Position numbers and translations under genes: made by a program. A stretch of 56,098 nucleotides of DNA from Verrucomicrobiia bacterium (GTDB taxonomy: Bacteria > Verrucomicrobiota > Verrucomicrobiia > Limisphaerales > UBA8199). The notes under the pieces are model-generated. The model searched no databases. It was not told where the DNA came from and saw only the letters and a program-made list of their open reading frames with translations. The stretch lies in the NCBI GenBank assembly GCA_035946615.1, contig DASYZB010000121.1, positions 1 to 56,098 on the forward strand, written 5' to 3'. Positions within the stretch are counted from its first letter, which is position 1, and each line of letters opens with the position of its first letter. Positions 1 through 9,278 of the stretch are shown piece by piece.

Positions 1-2
1 CG

Positions 3-356
3 ATGGAAGTAGTGGACGTCGGAGCGCAGGTGGCTGGCCGCATCCAGTCCTTCGGAACCGACACGGAAGGCAAACCGGTTGATTACGGCTCGGTAGTCGA
101 GCAAGGAGCGGTGTTGGCAAAAATAGACGACTCAGTCTATGGAGCCGACCTCGCCGTGGCCAAGGCGCAGCTCGAGCAGGCCGCCGCCGGGGAAATGAGC
201 GCCGCCGCAAATCTCGAGCAGATAAAGGCAAAACGCGTTCAAGCCGATGCAGAATGGAGACGGTCGCAGGTGCTCTACGATTCCAAATTGATTGCTTGCG
301 GGCCTGCAGGCGCGGGACTTGTTTTTTCAGATTTGCGCAATAAACTGTGGGTATGA
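3..356 (+). pseudogene. truncated HlyD/MacA-type periplasmic adaptor fragment
   Basis: The reading frame shows the lipoyl-like and alpha-hairpin part of a membrane fusion protein of the HlyD/EmrA/MacA type: a VDVGAQVAGRI segment, a GSVVEQGAVLAKID segment and an alanine/glutamine-rich coiled coil ending YDSKLIA. Such adaptors join an inner-membrane pump to an outer-membrane channel and are usually 300-400 residues. Here recognisable sequence stops near position 297 and is followed by about 20 unrelated codons that run into the next gene. The N-terminus lies outside the window, so the first ATG here need not be the true start. The second half of the hairpin and the beta-barrel domain are missing, so I read it as a 3'-truncated remnant, probably created by a deletion. 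Confidence 0.7.
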
Positions 357-808
357 AGAACGATGTTGTGCCGGTTCAAATACGCGGAATCCTGCCGGCG
401 AACAGCGGGTGCGCGCTGTTTGTGGGCAATGACGAAAAGGTATTCGTCATTAACGTCGAGCCGAACATGGGCGCCATCATCGGCATGTTTCTGCGGGAAA
501 CCCCCAAAGAGCGCCCTCTGACGCATGACCTCATTCAAAGCATCTTTAAGGGCTTCAGCATCAATGTCGAGCGGGTCGTCATTACCGAATTGCGCAATTC
601 CACGTATTTTGCGCGCCTCATCTTGCAGCAGCAAAACGAACTCGCTCGGAAGATCGTCGAAATCGACGCGCGCCCAAGCGATTGCCTGGCCCTGGCGACA
701 GCGCAGAAGAAGCCGATTTACGTGGCCTCATCGCTCTTCGAGCAGGTCGAGGACATGAGCGAGGTGCTCGACCGCATCAATGAGAGCGGCAGCGCCGAGG
801 CCGAGTAG
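353..808 (+). CDS. DUF151 bifunctional nuclease-like protein
   Basis: This 151-residue protein matches the bifunctional nuclease (BFN/DUF151) family by its pattern: a short N-terminal beta strand, the segment FVGNDEKVFVINVEP, a middle stretch with RPLTHDLIQSIFKGF, and the typical IDARPSDCLALA block near the C-terminus followed by PIYVASSLFE. Family members are small cytoplasmic proteins linked in plants and some bacteria to nuclease activity; the role in this phylum is unknown. I prefer the ATG at 353; a GTG two codons upstream at 347 is also possible. It overlaps the end of the broken adaptor frame. The next gene, holA, starts three bases after its stop, which suggests co-transcription. Confidence 0.85.
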   Translation: MKNDVVPVQIRGILPANSGCALFVGNDEKVFVINVEPNMGAIIGMFLRETPKERPLTHDLIQSIFKGFSINVERVVITELRNSTYFARLILQQQNELARKIVEIDARPSDCLALATAQKKPIYVASSLFEQVEDMSEVLDRINESGSAEAE

Positions 809-811
809 GAC

Positions 812-1945
812 ATGCCTGCTGCCGTTGCCAGGAATACCGCTCCTTTCCTGCTGGTCTGCGGGGAGGATGAGTTTGCCGTCAAGCGGCGGGCCAAGGAGAT
901 TTACCTCGAGTGGACTCAGGAACTGGGAGGAATGGACCATGAAATCATCAACGGCACGGTCTCGAATAGCGGCGAGGCCCTGAAGGCCCTTGGCCGCCTG
1001 AGGGAATCCATCCAGACCCTGCCATTTTTCGGAAGCGCCAAAGTTATTTGGCTGCAGAATTGCAATTTCCTGGGTGACGAGCGGGCAGCCACCGCCCAGG
1101 CGGTGACCGAAGCCCTCAGTAGCCTGGCTCAGGAACTCAAGGAGTTCTCGTGGGAATCGGTTCGGCTGCTCGTCAGCGCCACGAAAACTGACAAACGGAA
1201 AGTGTTTTATAAAACCGCCGATAAAATCGGCAAGGTCGAGAGTTTCGCCGGGTGGTCTGTGGATGATCGGGACTGGGCCGAGCAGGCGGAGGTTTGGGCC
1301 AGGCGAGGGTTGCGAAGCCGTGGCAAGGAGGTTTCCGACGAAGCGCTAGCCGAATTGGTCAGCCGGGTCGGGCCCAATGCGCGCCAACTTGATAATGAAA
1401 TCGAGAAAGTGGCGCTGTACGTGGGCGACCGCAAGGAGGTCAGACTAGAAGATGTAATGGACATCTGCACGCAGAACAAGACGGCCCGTGCCTTCGCGCT
1501 GGGTGACGCCCTGGGCGACCGGGATTTGCCTCGTTTGCTGCGCCGGCTGGACGAGGAGTTGTGGGAAGTAAAGCTGGACCCGCAAAAATCGGAGATCGGC
1601 CTTCTCTATGGACTGATCTCGAAAATTCGGGCGATGCTTCTACTCAAAGAAATGGTGCGCGAAGGTTGGGTGAAGCCCGATGTCGATTATGGCCGCTTCA
1701 AGGCTCAACTTGAACGGGTGCCGGCGGAGCAAATGCCGCAGGACCGGCGTCTCAATCCATTGTCTATCAATCCGTATGTGCTGTACAAGGCCCTGCCGCA
1801 GACCAAGCGCTACACCCAGGCGGAATTGGTGCGGGCAATGGAAGTTTTGTTGAACTGCAACCAACAGTTGGTTTCCAGCGGGCTCGATGAATCATTGGTG
1901 CTGCAACAGGCCTTGGTCCAGGTCGCAGGAAGCGGGCTTGTATGA
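812..1945 (+). CDS. holA: DNA polymerase III subunit delta
   Basis: The 377-residue product is the clamp-loader delta subunit, which opens the beta sliding clamp in the replicative polymerase. Its N-terminus (FLLVCGEDEFAVKRRAKEI) is the usual HolA opening, followed by a central lid region (GPNARQLDNEIEKVALY, near residues 188-205, the typical N-R-L-x-N-E-L-E-K-like helix) and a C-terminal alpha-helical collar domain with LGDALGDRDLPRLLRRLDEL-like helices. Length is normal for the family, about 340-380. The start follows the DUF151 stop by three bases. The stop overlaps the next gene's start (ATGA), so translation is probably coupled with the STAS protein downstream. Confidence 0.93.
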   Translation: MPAAVARNTAPFLLVCGEDEFAVKRRAKEIYLEWTQELGGMDHEIINGTVSNSGEALKALGRLRESIQTLPFFGSAKVIWLQNCNFLGDERAATAQAVTEALSSLAQELKEFSWESVRLLVSATKTDKRKVFYKTADKIGKVESFAGWSVDDRDWAEQAEVWARRGLRSRGKEVSDEALAELVSRVGPNARQLDNEIEKVALYVGDRKEVRLEDVMDICTQNKTARAFALGDALGDRDLPRLLRRLDEELWEVKLDPQKSEIGLLYGLISKIRAMLLLKEMVREGWVKPDVDYGRFKAQLERVPAEQMPQDRRLNPLSINPYVLYKALPQTKRYTQAELVRAMEVLLNCNQQLVSSGLDESLVLQQALVQVAGSGLV

Positions 1946-2475
1946 GCACACCGTCAGCCCGAATGCTTGTGTTGGTGGGAGAGCGCTTTGCCTGCATTAA
2001 GATTCAGGGCCGGGCAAATTTTTCTTCCAGCATCGATTTCAGGACGCTGCTCAATGAGCTGCATCAAAAGGGCTACAATTATTTCGTGCTCGACCTTTCC
2101 GAGTGCCTGCTGATGGATAGCACCTTCCTAGGTGTGTTGGCCGGATTCGGTCTCAAAATGCGGACTGGACCGAAGGAAGCTTCGGTCCCGCAAATCGAGT
2201 TGATGAATCCCAATGCGCGGATTACGGAGTTGCTGGAAAACCTGGGTGTTCTTCACCTCTTTAGGGTTAATCAGGGCTCTTTGCCCAAGTGCGCCGAGGC
2301 CCCGGCCCCGGAAGCGGCCTCTTCCACCCGCGAAGAGGTCACGCGCGCCTGCCTCGAGGCCCATGAGATTTTGATGGCGATAAACCCCCAAAACATCTCA
2401 AAGTTCAAAGACCTCACCCAATTCCTGGCTGAGGACCTGAAGAAAATGAGCGCAGGCCGCCAGGAGGGGGCTTAA
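1942..2475 (+). CDS. STAS-domain protein (anti-sigma antagonist-like)
   Basis: The 177-residue product has an N-terminal STAS fold of about 110 residues. The signature is YFVLDLSECLLMDSTFLGVLAGFG, where the serine and threonine after MD sit where anti-sigma antagonists of the SpoIIAA/RsbV type are phosphorylated. It is followed by a proline/alanine-rich linker and a C-terminal helix of about 50 residues not found in SpoIIAA. The family binds a partner-switching kinase; the partner is not adjacent here, although a separate antagonist/kinase pair lies at 46.9-47.7 kb. The start codon overlaps the holA stop as ATGA. Confidence 0.82.
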   Translation: MSTPSARMLVLVGERFACIKIQGRANFSSSIDFRTLLNELHQKGYNYFVLDLSECLLMDSTFLGVLAGFGLKMRTGPKEASVPQIELMNPNARITELLENLGVLHLFRVNQGSLPKCAEAPAPEAASSTREEVTRACLEAHEILMAINPQNISKFKDLTQFLAEDLKKMSAGRQEGA

Positions 2476-2491
2476 TCGCACAATCGCAATT

Positions 2492-3595
2492 ATGCGCGCT
2501 CAGGCAGCCATCGCGGATGGTCATGGCCGCTTCACCCTCGAAAGCATTGAGGTGGCAAACCCTGTCCAAGACGAGGTTCTCGTCGAAATCCGTGCAGCAG
2601 GGATTTGCCACACAGACCACGCGTCGTTGAACTGGAAGAGGCCCCTGGTGATGGGCCACGAAGGGGCCGGCGTGGTCCGGGCCGTGGGCCCTTTGGTTCG
2701 GCATGTCCGTTCCGGGGATGCCGTTGTCTTGAATTGGGCGGTTCCTTGTGGGGCCTGTTTCCAATGCCTGCGCGGCGAGGCCGTCTTATGCGAAGAGAGC
2801 AGACCCGCTTATGTGATGGAACAATCCAGCGCCCATGCCCATCCGGAAGGAACCTTTTGGAACGGAAGACCGGTCGAACGGTCCTTCAATCTCGGGACCC
2901 TCTCGAGCCTGGCCCTGGTGCGCGCCCCGGCCGTTACCTTGCTGCCACCCGATGTGCCCTTTACCTCGGCGTGCATCGTCGGTTGCGGTGTCATGACCGG
3001 TTTTGGCTCCGCAATTAATGTGGCCAAGATTGTGCCGGGGAGTTCAGTGGCTGTTATCGGCTGCGGCGGTGTGGGACTCAACATTATTCAGGCGGCGCGC
3101 TTGAGCGGCGCCGAGCGCATCGTGGCTATTGATTTGAGCCAATCCCGGCTCGACCAGGCCAAGCGCTTTGGCGCAACAGACACCCTGGTCGCCGGCTCAT
3201 TGGATGCTCAATTCGAGGGGCTGACCCGGAAAGTCAAAGCGATGACAGGCGGGCGCGGCGTGGATTACGCATTCGAAGCGACCGCGGCGCCCGCGATGGC
3301 CTTTGCCCCGCTGCGCCTGGCGCGCAATGGCGGCATGGCCCTGCAGGTCAGCGGCATCAACGAGGCCGTCTCGGTGCCGATGCCCTGGTTTATGTGGAAC
3401 AAAACCTACGTAACACCTCTCTATGGCAACTGCGTGCCGGGCCGCGATTTTCCGAAGATTTTCGAATATTACCGCAGGGGCCAGCTCAAGCTGGATGAGC
3501 TGATCACCCGGACCTATGCCCTCGAAAACCTGGCCGATGCCCTCGATGACATGATTGCGGGCCGCAACGCCAAGGGCGTTATCGAGTTCCGCTAG
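2492..3595 (+). CDS. zinc-dependent alcohol dehydrogenase (MDR family)
   Basis: The 367-residue product is a medium-chain dehydrogenase/reductase of the class III-like zinc alcohol dehydrogenase group. Visible features are the catalytic zinc ligands Cys39 (GICHTDH), His56 (MGHEGAG) and Cys165 (VGCGVMTGFG), the structural zinc cluster Cys86, Cys89, Cys92 and Cys100, and the Rossmann motif IGCGGVG near residues 189-195 with an acidic residue (AIDLSQ) at the end of the second strand, which indicates NAD preference. Length is normal. It should oxidise an alcohol or a thiol adduct with NAD; the substrate cannot be read from sequence. It lies 16 bases after the STAS gene and ends convergent with the next minus-strand gene, the two stops overlapping by a few bases. 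Confidence 0.88.
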   Translation: MRAQAAIADGHGRFTLESIEVANPVQDEVLVEIRAAGICHTDHASLNWKRPLVMGHEGAGVVRAVGPLVRHVRSGDAVVLNWAVPCGACFQCLRGEAVLCEESRPAYVMEQSSAHAHPEGTFWNGRPVERSFNLGTLSSLALVRAPAVTLLPPDVPFTSACIVGCGVMTGFGSAINVAKIVPGSSVAVIGCGGVGLNIIQAARLSGAERIVAIDLSQSRLDQAKRFGATDTLVAGSLDAQFEGLTRKVKAMTGGRGVDYAFEATAAPAMAFAPLRLARNGGMALQVSGINEAVSVPMPWFMWNKTYVTPLYGNCVPGRDFPKIFEYYRRGQLKLDELITRTYALENLADALDDMIAGRNAKGVIEFR

Positions 3596-6500
3596 TGTGC
3601 CAACCGGTAGAACCGTTGTTGGACGGAGGGAACTATGGTTACGGTCACTTGTCCACCGCTGGTAACCTGGGTTCCAGTCGCCGGGCTCCACGAGACTGGC
3701 GGGGTCAGGCTGTCGGTATATTCAAGCTGATTCGTGGAGGTTGAATCCGGCCATGAAACCACAAGGCTGTTGTTGGCGCTGATGAGTTTAATTGGAGGGG
3801 GCAGCACGGTGAATTGAACAGCAGCCGACGTGGTCATTAGGCCCACATTATCTGTCGCCTGCGCCGTCAGGCTGTATTGTCCAGCACCCAGATTTGTCCA
3901 AACCAGGTCGTAAGGGGCCAAGGAGGCCTGTCCCAGACGGTTGGTCCCGTTCCAATAAGTGACCCCGCTGATCGCCCCATCGTCCGAAGCAAACACACGC
4001 AGCGTGAGGTTTGTAGGCGCCACAAAAACATCGTTATTGGCGGGGGATGTGATGGCGACGGTAGGCGGGGCATCCACGGTGACCGTGACGGAATTAGTGG
4101 CGGTAAGCCCGTGATTCTCGGTTGCCACAGCAGAGAGGATGTAAACACCAGGGTTCACATTGAACAGGCTGACTGAATAAGGCGGTGTGATCGCAGTCGC
4201 CAGCAAGGAGGAATTCTTATAAAAGTCCACATTTGTCACGGTGCCATCCAGGTCCGAAACCGCTGTCTGAATGGTGATGTTTGCCGGGGCCGCGAAAAGA
4301 GTGCTGTTGGTGGGAGCGGTGATGGTGACAGTGGGCGGTGCGTTGGTGCTCCAGGGGTAAAGTTGAGTTTGAGGAATAATGGCCAGAGCTGTCGAGGGGC
4401 TGGCCCAGGACAACGTAGCCGAAGCGCTGCCGCCATGTTCGTAGTAGGCCATGACGATATCGTAACGATGGCCTGCCGTTAGATTGATCGTGCCAGTCCA
4501 AGCCGTGGCGCCCTGATCCTGCCATTTATTGATGATATTCTGGCCGTTGACCCACAACCGGACGCCATCATCTGTGACTGTCTGAAATGTGTAGGTCTCA
4601 GAAAATTCTGGCTGAACTTTCCCTGACCAGACGGCAGTGAAATCGTCCACCGAGATGCTTGGGTCCGGGGAACCGCTCCCCCAATTAAAGTTAACCGTCG
4701 GGTCGATGCGCACCAGAGTCGGCGTTCCGTTGGTGGTCATGAGCTGATTGGACCAATACTGCCCCGTCAAACCGCTGCCGTGCCCAACCACCAGGCTGTC
4801 AATAAAAGTCGCGCTCGCAACGGGACTATCAACCAGGCCCGTTTTAGTAGCAAATGCCTTCACGGCCCCGGAGTTGGTGACAACAAATGGAGCCGTATAA
4901 AGGGTGGACTGCGCTGTCGGGGTCGAACCGTCCAGCGTGAAGTAGATGGAAGAGCCGGGCGTAGTGCTCGATAAGGTGACCGTCGCGGAATTGGTGAAAA
5001 CACCACCATTAGGAGAAATACTGGGCGTGGCGACCCATCCGGCTGCCAGGCCAAAGGCGGCGACCTGATAAGCCGAGCCGACGTACACCTTCCCATTCAC
5101 AACAGTAGGCACGGTAAATTTAACGGCGACGCCTAATTGGTCGCGGGCGCCCGCCATCGAGCTGTTGTAGAGTTCGGTTGCCAGATTGGCAGCGTTATAG
5201 GCATGAAGCACGCTGGAACCGCCGCTGTTATAGCCATCGGTTTGCAGCGCCCAAGCGATAGCATTACCGGTTCCGTTGGCCGAAATGACCGGCGTCGCCC
5301 CCGGAAAACCATAGCCATTGGACGCTTTCGACGTGGGGGTGCTCACCAGCAATCCGCCGGAGAACTGAAAGGCCTTCATCACATCGCCGCTCCCGAGATA
5401 ATAAATCTGATTGTTAAAATAGGCAGGCGAACTCCACGTGCCATTGATTGCCCCGGAGACTTCCTGGACAATCTGGCTGTCATTGAGCGGATTGAAATGA
5501 CCCATGTTGTCCCGGTCGAGCAGGTAAATGAGCCCTTGCTTTCCACAGCCCACCAGCAAGTGCGGATGCAAGGCGCCGCCCACTGAATCCGGCAGAACCA
5601 AATTGCCGCCTGAGCCCAGGTCAGTATCGCCGTTGTTCAGGTTGGTTTCGTTAAAAGGGGTGAAATAATCGACCATCTGAAGTCCGCTGCCGGTCGAGAC
5701 TTTGACGAAGCTGTCGCCCAAACTGTAATTGTTCGGGTTCGCATAGTTTGTGTTGAAGGTGCCGTTGCCGGTTTCAAAGTAGATGTTGCCCGAACTGTCC
5801 ACCGCCGGGCCATTGCCGCTCTGCCAAATGCCGGTTAAACCGCCATTGGGGCAGGTGTTATAGACGGCGACATTCTGCAGCGTCGATGCGCTATAACCCA
5901 GGACCCATCCATGATAAGGGCCGTTATCCCCATGAGAGGCAAAAGCAATGTAAACCACGCCATTGAGCAACAGAAGCGCCGGGCGGTTCATCTGCCGCAG
6001 GGCATTAAAATGAACGACACCACTTTGGTTGCCGTCGCCGGTGCCGGCCACCGAGGGCCCTGAAACGTAGGTATAATTCCCGTTAAAAATCGTATCGCCA
6101 ATGACCGCCGGGCCTCCGAACTTCTCCGCGCCAGTCGTGATGTCGAGCGCGTGCAACCGCTGCACGTAATGCGAAGAGCCGCTGATAACCTCCTTGGTCT
6201 TGGCCACCACGTAAATTGTGCCGGTATTGGTATCGATGACCGGCGTGCTGGTAACGCCAACCTCGGGCACAATATCGCCGGTGTTGACATCACCGTTGGG
6301 AACTGAAGTGACGTTATTGCCGTTAGTGAAGCTGACCTGCCAGAGAGGGACCGAATTTGATCCGGCAGCGGTGTCGGCATCAAAGGCATAAACGCTGTCA
6401 TGTTGCGTGGCCACGAAAATCACGTTGTGGGCGCCTTTGGCCGGAATGGCGACGCTCGGAACATAGAGCGGCTCGGCATAGACGTAACCGTCCACCGCGT

Positions 6501-6744
6501 GGGAAAAAAGCCGGCCAAAGGTGGTGGTATTGACGTTGGCTGGCGTGAGGGTTGTTTCGTTGGTGTTTTGCCCCCACCGGGCATTGTCGTAATGATAGGT
6601 CCAAACCGCCGCGGGGGCGGCAGAGGAACAAACAGGGGAGCTAACGGCGAGGATGGAAAAAATGAAAAAGCCGAGAGCACAACGAGGGATGGAACAGGGA
6701 CACATCATGAGTCGCATACACCGATCACAGTAGTCGATTGACAA
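3592..6744 (-). CDS. secreted beta-propeller / PA14 / Ig-repeat protein
   Basis: A 1050-residue secreted multidomain protein. After a hydrophobic signal segment (GFFIFSILAVSS, about residues 25-36) comes a PQQ-like beta-propeller region (about 45-560) with repeated strands such as VIFVATQHDSVYAFDADT and IYVVAKTKE. Then follow a chitobiase/beta-hexosaminidase C-terminal-like domain (IYFTLDGSTPT, about 575-650), a PA14 carbohydrate-binding-like domain (VTDDGVRLWVNG, about 660-790), and two bacterial Ig-like domains that each start PPTVxIT(A/S)P. The end (RFYRLA) is typical of verrucomicrobial secreted proteins. The internal methionine at 6717 gives a shorter signal peptide and may be the true start. 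Probably cell-surface or extracellular; no catalytic residues are recognised. Confidence 0.85.
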   Translation of the reverse strand: MSIDYCDRCMRLMMCPCSIPRCALGFFIFSILAVSSPVCSSAAPAAVWTYHYDNARWGQNTNETTLTPANVNTTTFGRLFSHAVDGYVYAEPLYVPSVAIPAKGAHNVIFVATQHDSVYAFDADTAAGSNSVPLWQVSFTNGNNVTSVPNGDVNTGDIVPEVGVTSTPVIDTNTGTIYVVAKTKEVISGSSHYVQRLHALDITTGAEKFGGPAVIGDTIFNGNYTYVSGPSVAGTGDGNQSGVVHFNALRQMNRPALLLLNGVVYIAFASHGDNGPYHGWVLGYSASTLQNVAVYNTCPNGGLTGIWQSGNGPAVDSSGNIYFETGNGTFNTNYANPNNYSLGDSFVKVSTGSGLQMVDYFTPFNETNLNNGDTDLGSGGNLVLPDSVGGALHPHLLVGCGKQGLIYLLDRDNMGHFNPLNDSQIVQEVSGAINGTWSSPAYFNNQIYYLGSGDVMKAFQFSGGLLVSTPTSKASNGYGFPGATPVISANGTGNAIAWALQTDGYNSGGSSVLHAYNAANLATELYNSSMAGARDQLGVAVKFTVPTVVNGKVYVGSAYQVAAFGLAAGWVATPSISPNGGVFTNSATVTLSSTTPGSSIYFTLDGSTPTAQSTLYTAPFVVTNSGAVKAFATKTGLVDSPVASATFIDSLVVGHGSGLTGQYWSNQLMTTNGTPTLVRIDPTVNFNWGSGSPDPSISVDDFTAVWSGKVQPEFSETYTFQTVTDDGVRLWVNGQNIINKWQDQGATAWTGTINLTAGHRYDIVMAYYEHGGSASATLSWASPSTALAIIPQTQLYPWSTNAPPTVTITAPTNSTLFAAPANITIQTAVSDLDGTVTNVDFYKNSSLLATAITPPYSVSLFNVNPGVYILSAVATENHGLTATNSVTVTVDAPPTVAITSPANNDVFVAPTNLTLRVFASDDGAISGVTYWNGTNRLGQASLAPYDLVWTNLGAGQYSLTAQATDNVGLMTTSAAVQFTVLPPPIKLISANNSLVVSWPDSTSTNQLEYTDSLTPPVSWSPATGTQVTSGGQVTVTIVPSVQQRFYRLAH

Positions 6745-7114
6745 TACTTTGGCAAGGAGCGCTGATTATTGAAATGATTTTGGTGAATGGGGTTCGGCGG
6801 AAGAACCTCTCAGGGCGATTGAAAAGCAGGAAAGACCCAAAAGAAGATAACGAGCCACATCCGCGAACACCCGGAATAGGTCATCGCGGTAACGCTGGCC
6901 TGCGCGCTGCCAGGCTCCTTGAATGGATTGAGTTTCCCAGGGACACCGCGAGGGAGCCGGCATAGGAGCCTGTGTCAAGCGGGAGAGATAAAAAATACCC
7001 ACTTGAGTTTTGCTTGCGGTTTAAGCATTGCGCAGCATATTGGCATCAACGTGAATTGCACGGGGGCGCGCGACCCGGGCAGAATTTTTTGCAGATCGAA
7101 AGGATTAGCCGGTT
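6745..7114. other. 370-bp divergent intergenic region
   Basis: This lies between the minus-strand secreted protein and the plus-strand small membrane protein, so it should hold both promoters. I see no conserved gene, no clear terminator and no strong inverted repeat. Short frames on both strands look compositionally non-coding. Confidence 0.5.
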
Positions 7115-7546
7115 ATGAAGGTTCGAAAAAACGGGTCGCGCGTGTTGTGGTATGAAAGTTTCGGGTTTGGTTTGATCCTGCTGCTCTCTTGGCTGAATGA
7201 GGCGGTGGACTTGCCGCACTTGCTTATTGGCGGGGAGGCTCACATGTCCAAATGGCGGTCCGGTGCGATGGAGACCGTTCTCATTCTTCTGATCTGGGCC
7301 TTCGTGCATTCACTGACAAAGCGGCTGGTGGACCGCCTGCACTATCTGGAAGGCATGCTGCGCGTTTGCGCCTGGTGCCGCAAGGTCGGCTATGGCGAGA
7401 AATGGATGCGCCTGGAAGAGTATTTCGCCGAAGGCTTCCAAGTCCGCACGACCCATGGTGTTTGTCCTGAGTGCCTGAAAAAGCTGGAAGATGACACCAA
7501 AGAATTCCATCGCGCGCAACTTCAGGCTCAGCCGAAAGCTGGCTGA
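7115..7546 (+). CDS. small membrane protein with CxxC...HGxCPxC zinc motif
   Basis: The 143-residue product has two predicted membrane helices near residues 14-27 and 50-63 (LILLLSW and ETVLILLIWAFVHSL), followed by a cytoplasmic domain with CAWCRKVGYGEKW and THGVCPECLKKL. The paired CxxC and HGxCPxC arrangement is seen, from established knowledge, in C-terminal tails of some PAS/response-regulator proteins, where it probably binds a metal; the function is unproven. The ATG at 7115 is the only sensible start. The gene is flanked by non-coding DNA on both sides and is probably monocistronic. Confidence 0.65.
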   Translation: MKVRKNGSRVLWYESFGFGLILLLSWLNEAVDLPHLLIGGEAHMSKWRSGAMETVLILLIWAFVHSLTKRLVDRLHYLEGMLRVCAWCRKVGYGEKWMRLEEYFAEGFQVRTTHGVCPECLKKLEDDTKEFHRAQLQAQPKAG

Positions 7547-7638
7547 GAACGAGCCTCCCAGAGCTGCTCAATCGCTTGGAGCCGCTCCGCCACCGGCATT
7601 TTGTCAATTGGGATGACTCGCGCGGTTGAGAGGTGCAT
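7528..7638 (-). pseudogene. remnant of an addiction-module antitoxin (TIGR02574-like)
   Basis: On the minus strand from an ATG at 7638 the translation contains PIDKMPVAERLQAIEQLWEA, which matches the N-terminal helix of short addiction-module components (usually about 70-75 residues, opening with an LPxxERLxAxExLWxSL-like helix). After about 30 codons the frame runs into the 3' end of the opposite gene and stops at 7528. The C-terminal half and any toxin partner are missing. I read it as a decayed fragment; the family assignment is from memory of the motif. Confidence 0.45.
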
Positions 7639-7986
7639 CCCACAACAAATATGCAAATGCCTGCCCCATCTGAAAGGAGCGCGGTTTTACGAGTGCGCAT
7701 AGCTTAGCTGTCCCAGTTGGCTCAAGAGCACGGCGGTCTCCCTGAATTTCGAGGACAAAAATGCTTGTCCTTGCGGCTGGTGCGCGTTTTGGATTTCAGA
7801 TTTTGACCATGGATCGGGTCCTTCTTTGCTTGGCTTCTTTTCTCGCTTCCGAAACAGAAGGCTGTATGGGGTCGTTGCTGCTGCGCTTTTAGGGCGGCAC
7901 CTCCATTGAGCAACTCGATCAACCGAGGTTGGTTTGATGCGTGCATCGTGGGGAGGAGTGAAACCGGAGGTTACAAGGAGGGCTTG
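7639..7986. other. intergenic region without recognisable genes
   Basis: About 350 bases upstream of the 389-aa protein. No frame on either strand has a recognisable protein signature. The only clear signal is an AAGGAGG Shine-Dalgarno-like run near 7975 serving the next gene. Confidence 0.45.
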
Positions 7987-9156
7987 ATGAATGCTGAAGA
8001 AAGATTTGGGTCCAGTTCTTCGACAAACGGCCATGCGCTTGAACTCGAGCGAGACGAGTCAAGCGGTGCGACGCCGCCCGAGCAGCAACCCGAGATAAGG
8101 ATCGGAAAGGCGCCGGTCCCCGCCGAGATAGGCGGTCGAGCCACCACCATCGAGCTCTTCACGATGTCTTTGGGTGAAGAGGCCATTTATTTGGCGCCTC
8201 TCAAAACCTGGAGCCAGTTGGACATTTTCAAGTGGCGCGTTCAGGGAAAGCTCCCCGGCACGCCGCTCGGTTTGGAGATTGCTGCCGACCACGTAAAGAT
8301 TGCTGATCAAATCGTAGCCATCAACGACTCGGATGGCTGTCAGAAATTGGAACGGGCTTTCAATGAGTGGCTGGCGCTCGAACGCCAGGCGCTGGAAACA
8401 GCCAAACAAAAGGCCCAAGCCACCGCAGCCCCGAATCCCTCGCCATCCGCAAAAGAGCACCCATTCCGGTTTCACGTCGAACTCGACAAGGCCGGCCAGC
8501 GGCACATCCAGTGCCTGGATGGCAAGGAGACCGTCGCGAGCGTCGCTGTCACGGTTCCCGGCCTCAACAGTCTGATCAACCAGGGTTTGATGCGCAAACC
8601 CGGCGCCTGGAAAATAGGCGCGCTGCGCGATTGGGTCGAACTGGACGGCGAGGTATTTCATCTTAAGGACGGTGGCGACGACGACGCGAGGCTCGAACAG
8701 GCGCTGAACGAGAGATACGTCCCCAAGGCGGACCCGGGCGCGGCGCCGGACGTGCTGGTTTTTGCCAACCCGGCCTCGCCGAGCGGCTTTGATATTGAAT
8801 TCCCCGCTGTGGTGAGCGGGTTGGCGGACAATCGCAAACGGCATTTGGACCCCCAAGCGATGGAATTGCTTTCAGACCCTCGGCAATCCCGTGTTCTGCG
8901 AAAAGGGATTCTTGTGAAGCTGGCCCCGCCCAACCTGGTTTTTAAACAGCAGTTGTCCGATGGCACGGAACGTCCTTTGGATCAAGTCCCGGAGAACACG
9001 CTTTTGGTGACGGGCGCGGACGGACAGGGCAAGACCATCGATTTGAGTCAGCCCGTGAGCCACCTCGGGCTGGGTCCCACGGAGTTGACGGCGATTTTCA
9101 ATCACCCCGCCATTAACCGCCGGGCCAGGTTGCGCGAACAGAGCCTGGGCGAATAG
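7987..9156 (+). CDS. uncharacterised 389-aa cytoplasmic protein
   Basis: The start at 7987 is chosen because a strong AAGGAGG ribosome-binding site sits about six bases upstream; a longer frame opens upstream without one. There is no signal peptide or membrane helix. The N-terminal 45 residues are polar and low in complexity. Two similar blocks follow: one ending VKIADQIVAIND plus a KLERAFNEWLALER helix, the other ending VELDGEVFHLKDGG plus a RLEQALNERYV helix, separated by an alanine/proline linker. This suggests an internal duplication of a beta-rich module with a terminal helix. The last 120 residues form a third region (VLVFANPASPSGFDIEFPAV...). I do not recognise the family. Confidence 0.7.
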   Translation: MNAEERFGSSSSTNGHALELERDESSGATPPEQQPEIRIGKAPVPAEIGGRATTIELFTMSLGEEAIYLAPLKTWSQLDIFKWRVQGKLPGTPLGLEIAADHVKIADQIVAINDSDGCQKLERAFNEWLALERQALETAKQKAQATAAPNPSPSAKEHPFRFHVELDKAGQRHIQCLDGKETVASVAVTVPGLNSLINQGLMRKPGAWKIGALRDWVELDGEVFHLKDGGDDDARLEQALNERYVPKADPGAAPDVLVFANPASPSGFDIEFPAVVSGLADNRKRHLDPQAMELLSDPRQSRVLRKGILVKLAPPNLVFKQQLSDGTERPLDQVPENTLLVTGADGQGKTIDLSQPVSHLGLGPTELTAIFNHPAINRRARLREQSLGE

Positions 9157-9278
9157 CGAGAGGAGATTTTCGTGAAACGTTGTCGGTGATAATATCGCCA
9201 GCGATTGGAGGCGAGACGCGCGAATTCGACCGCATTCAATATCCCGTTGCTATCCCGCGTTTGCTTTTGCCTGGACGC

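Noticed and set aside
7687-8034. Minus-strand frame of 115 codons upstream of the 389-aa protein
   Set aside because: Composition and sequence show no protein family; it overlaps the ribosome-binding site and start of a better-supported gene.
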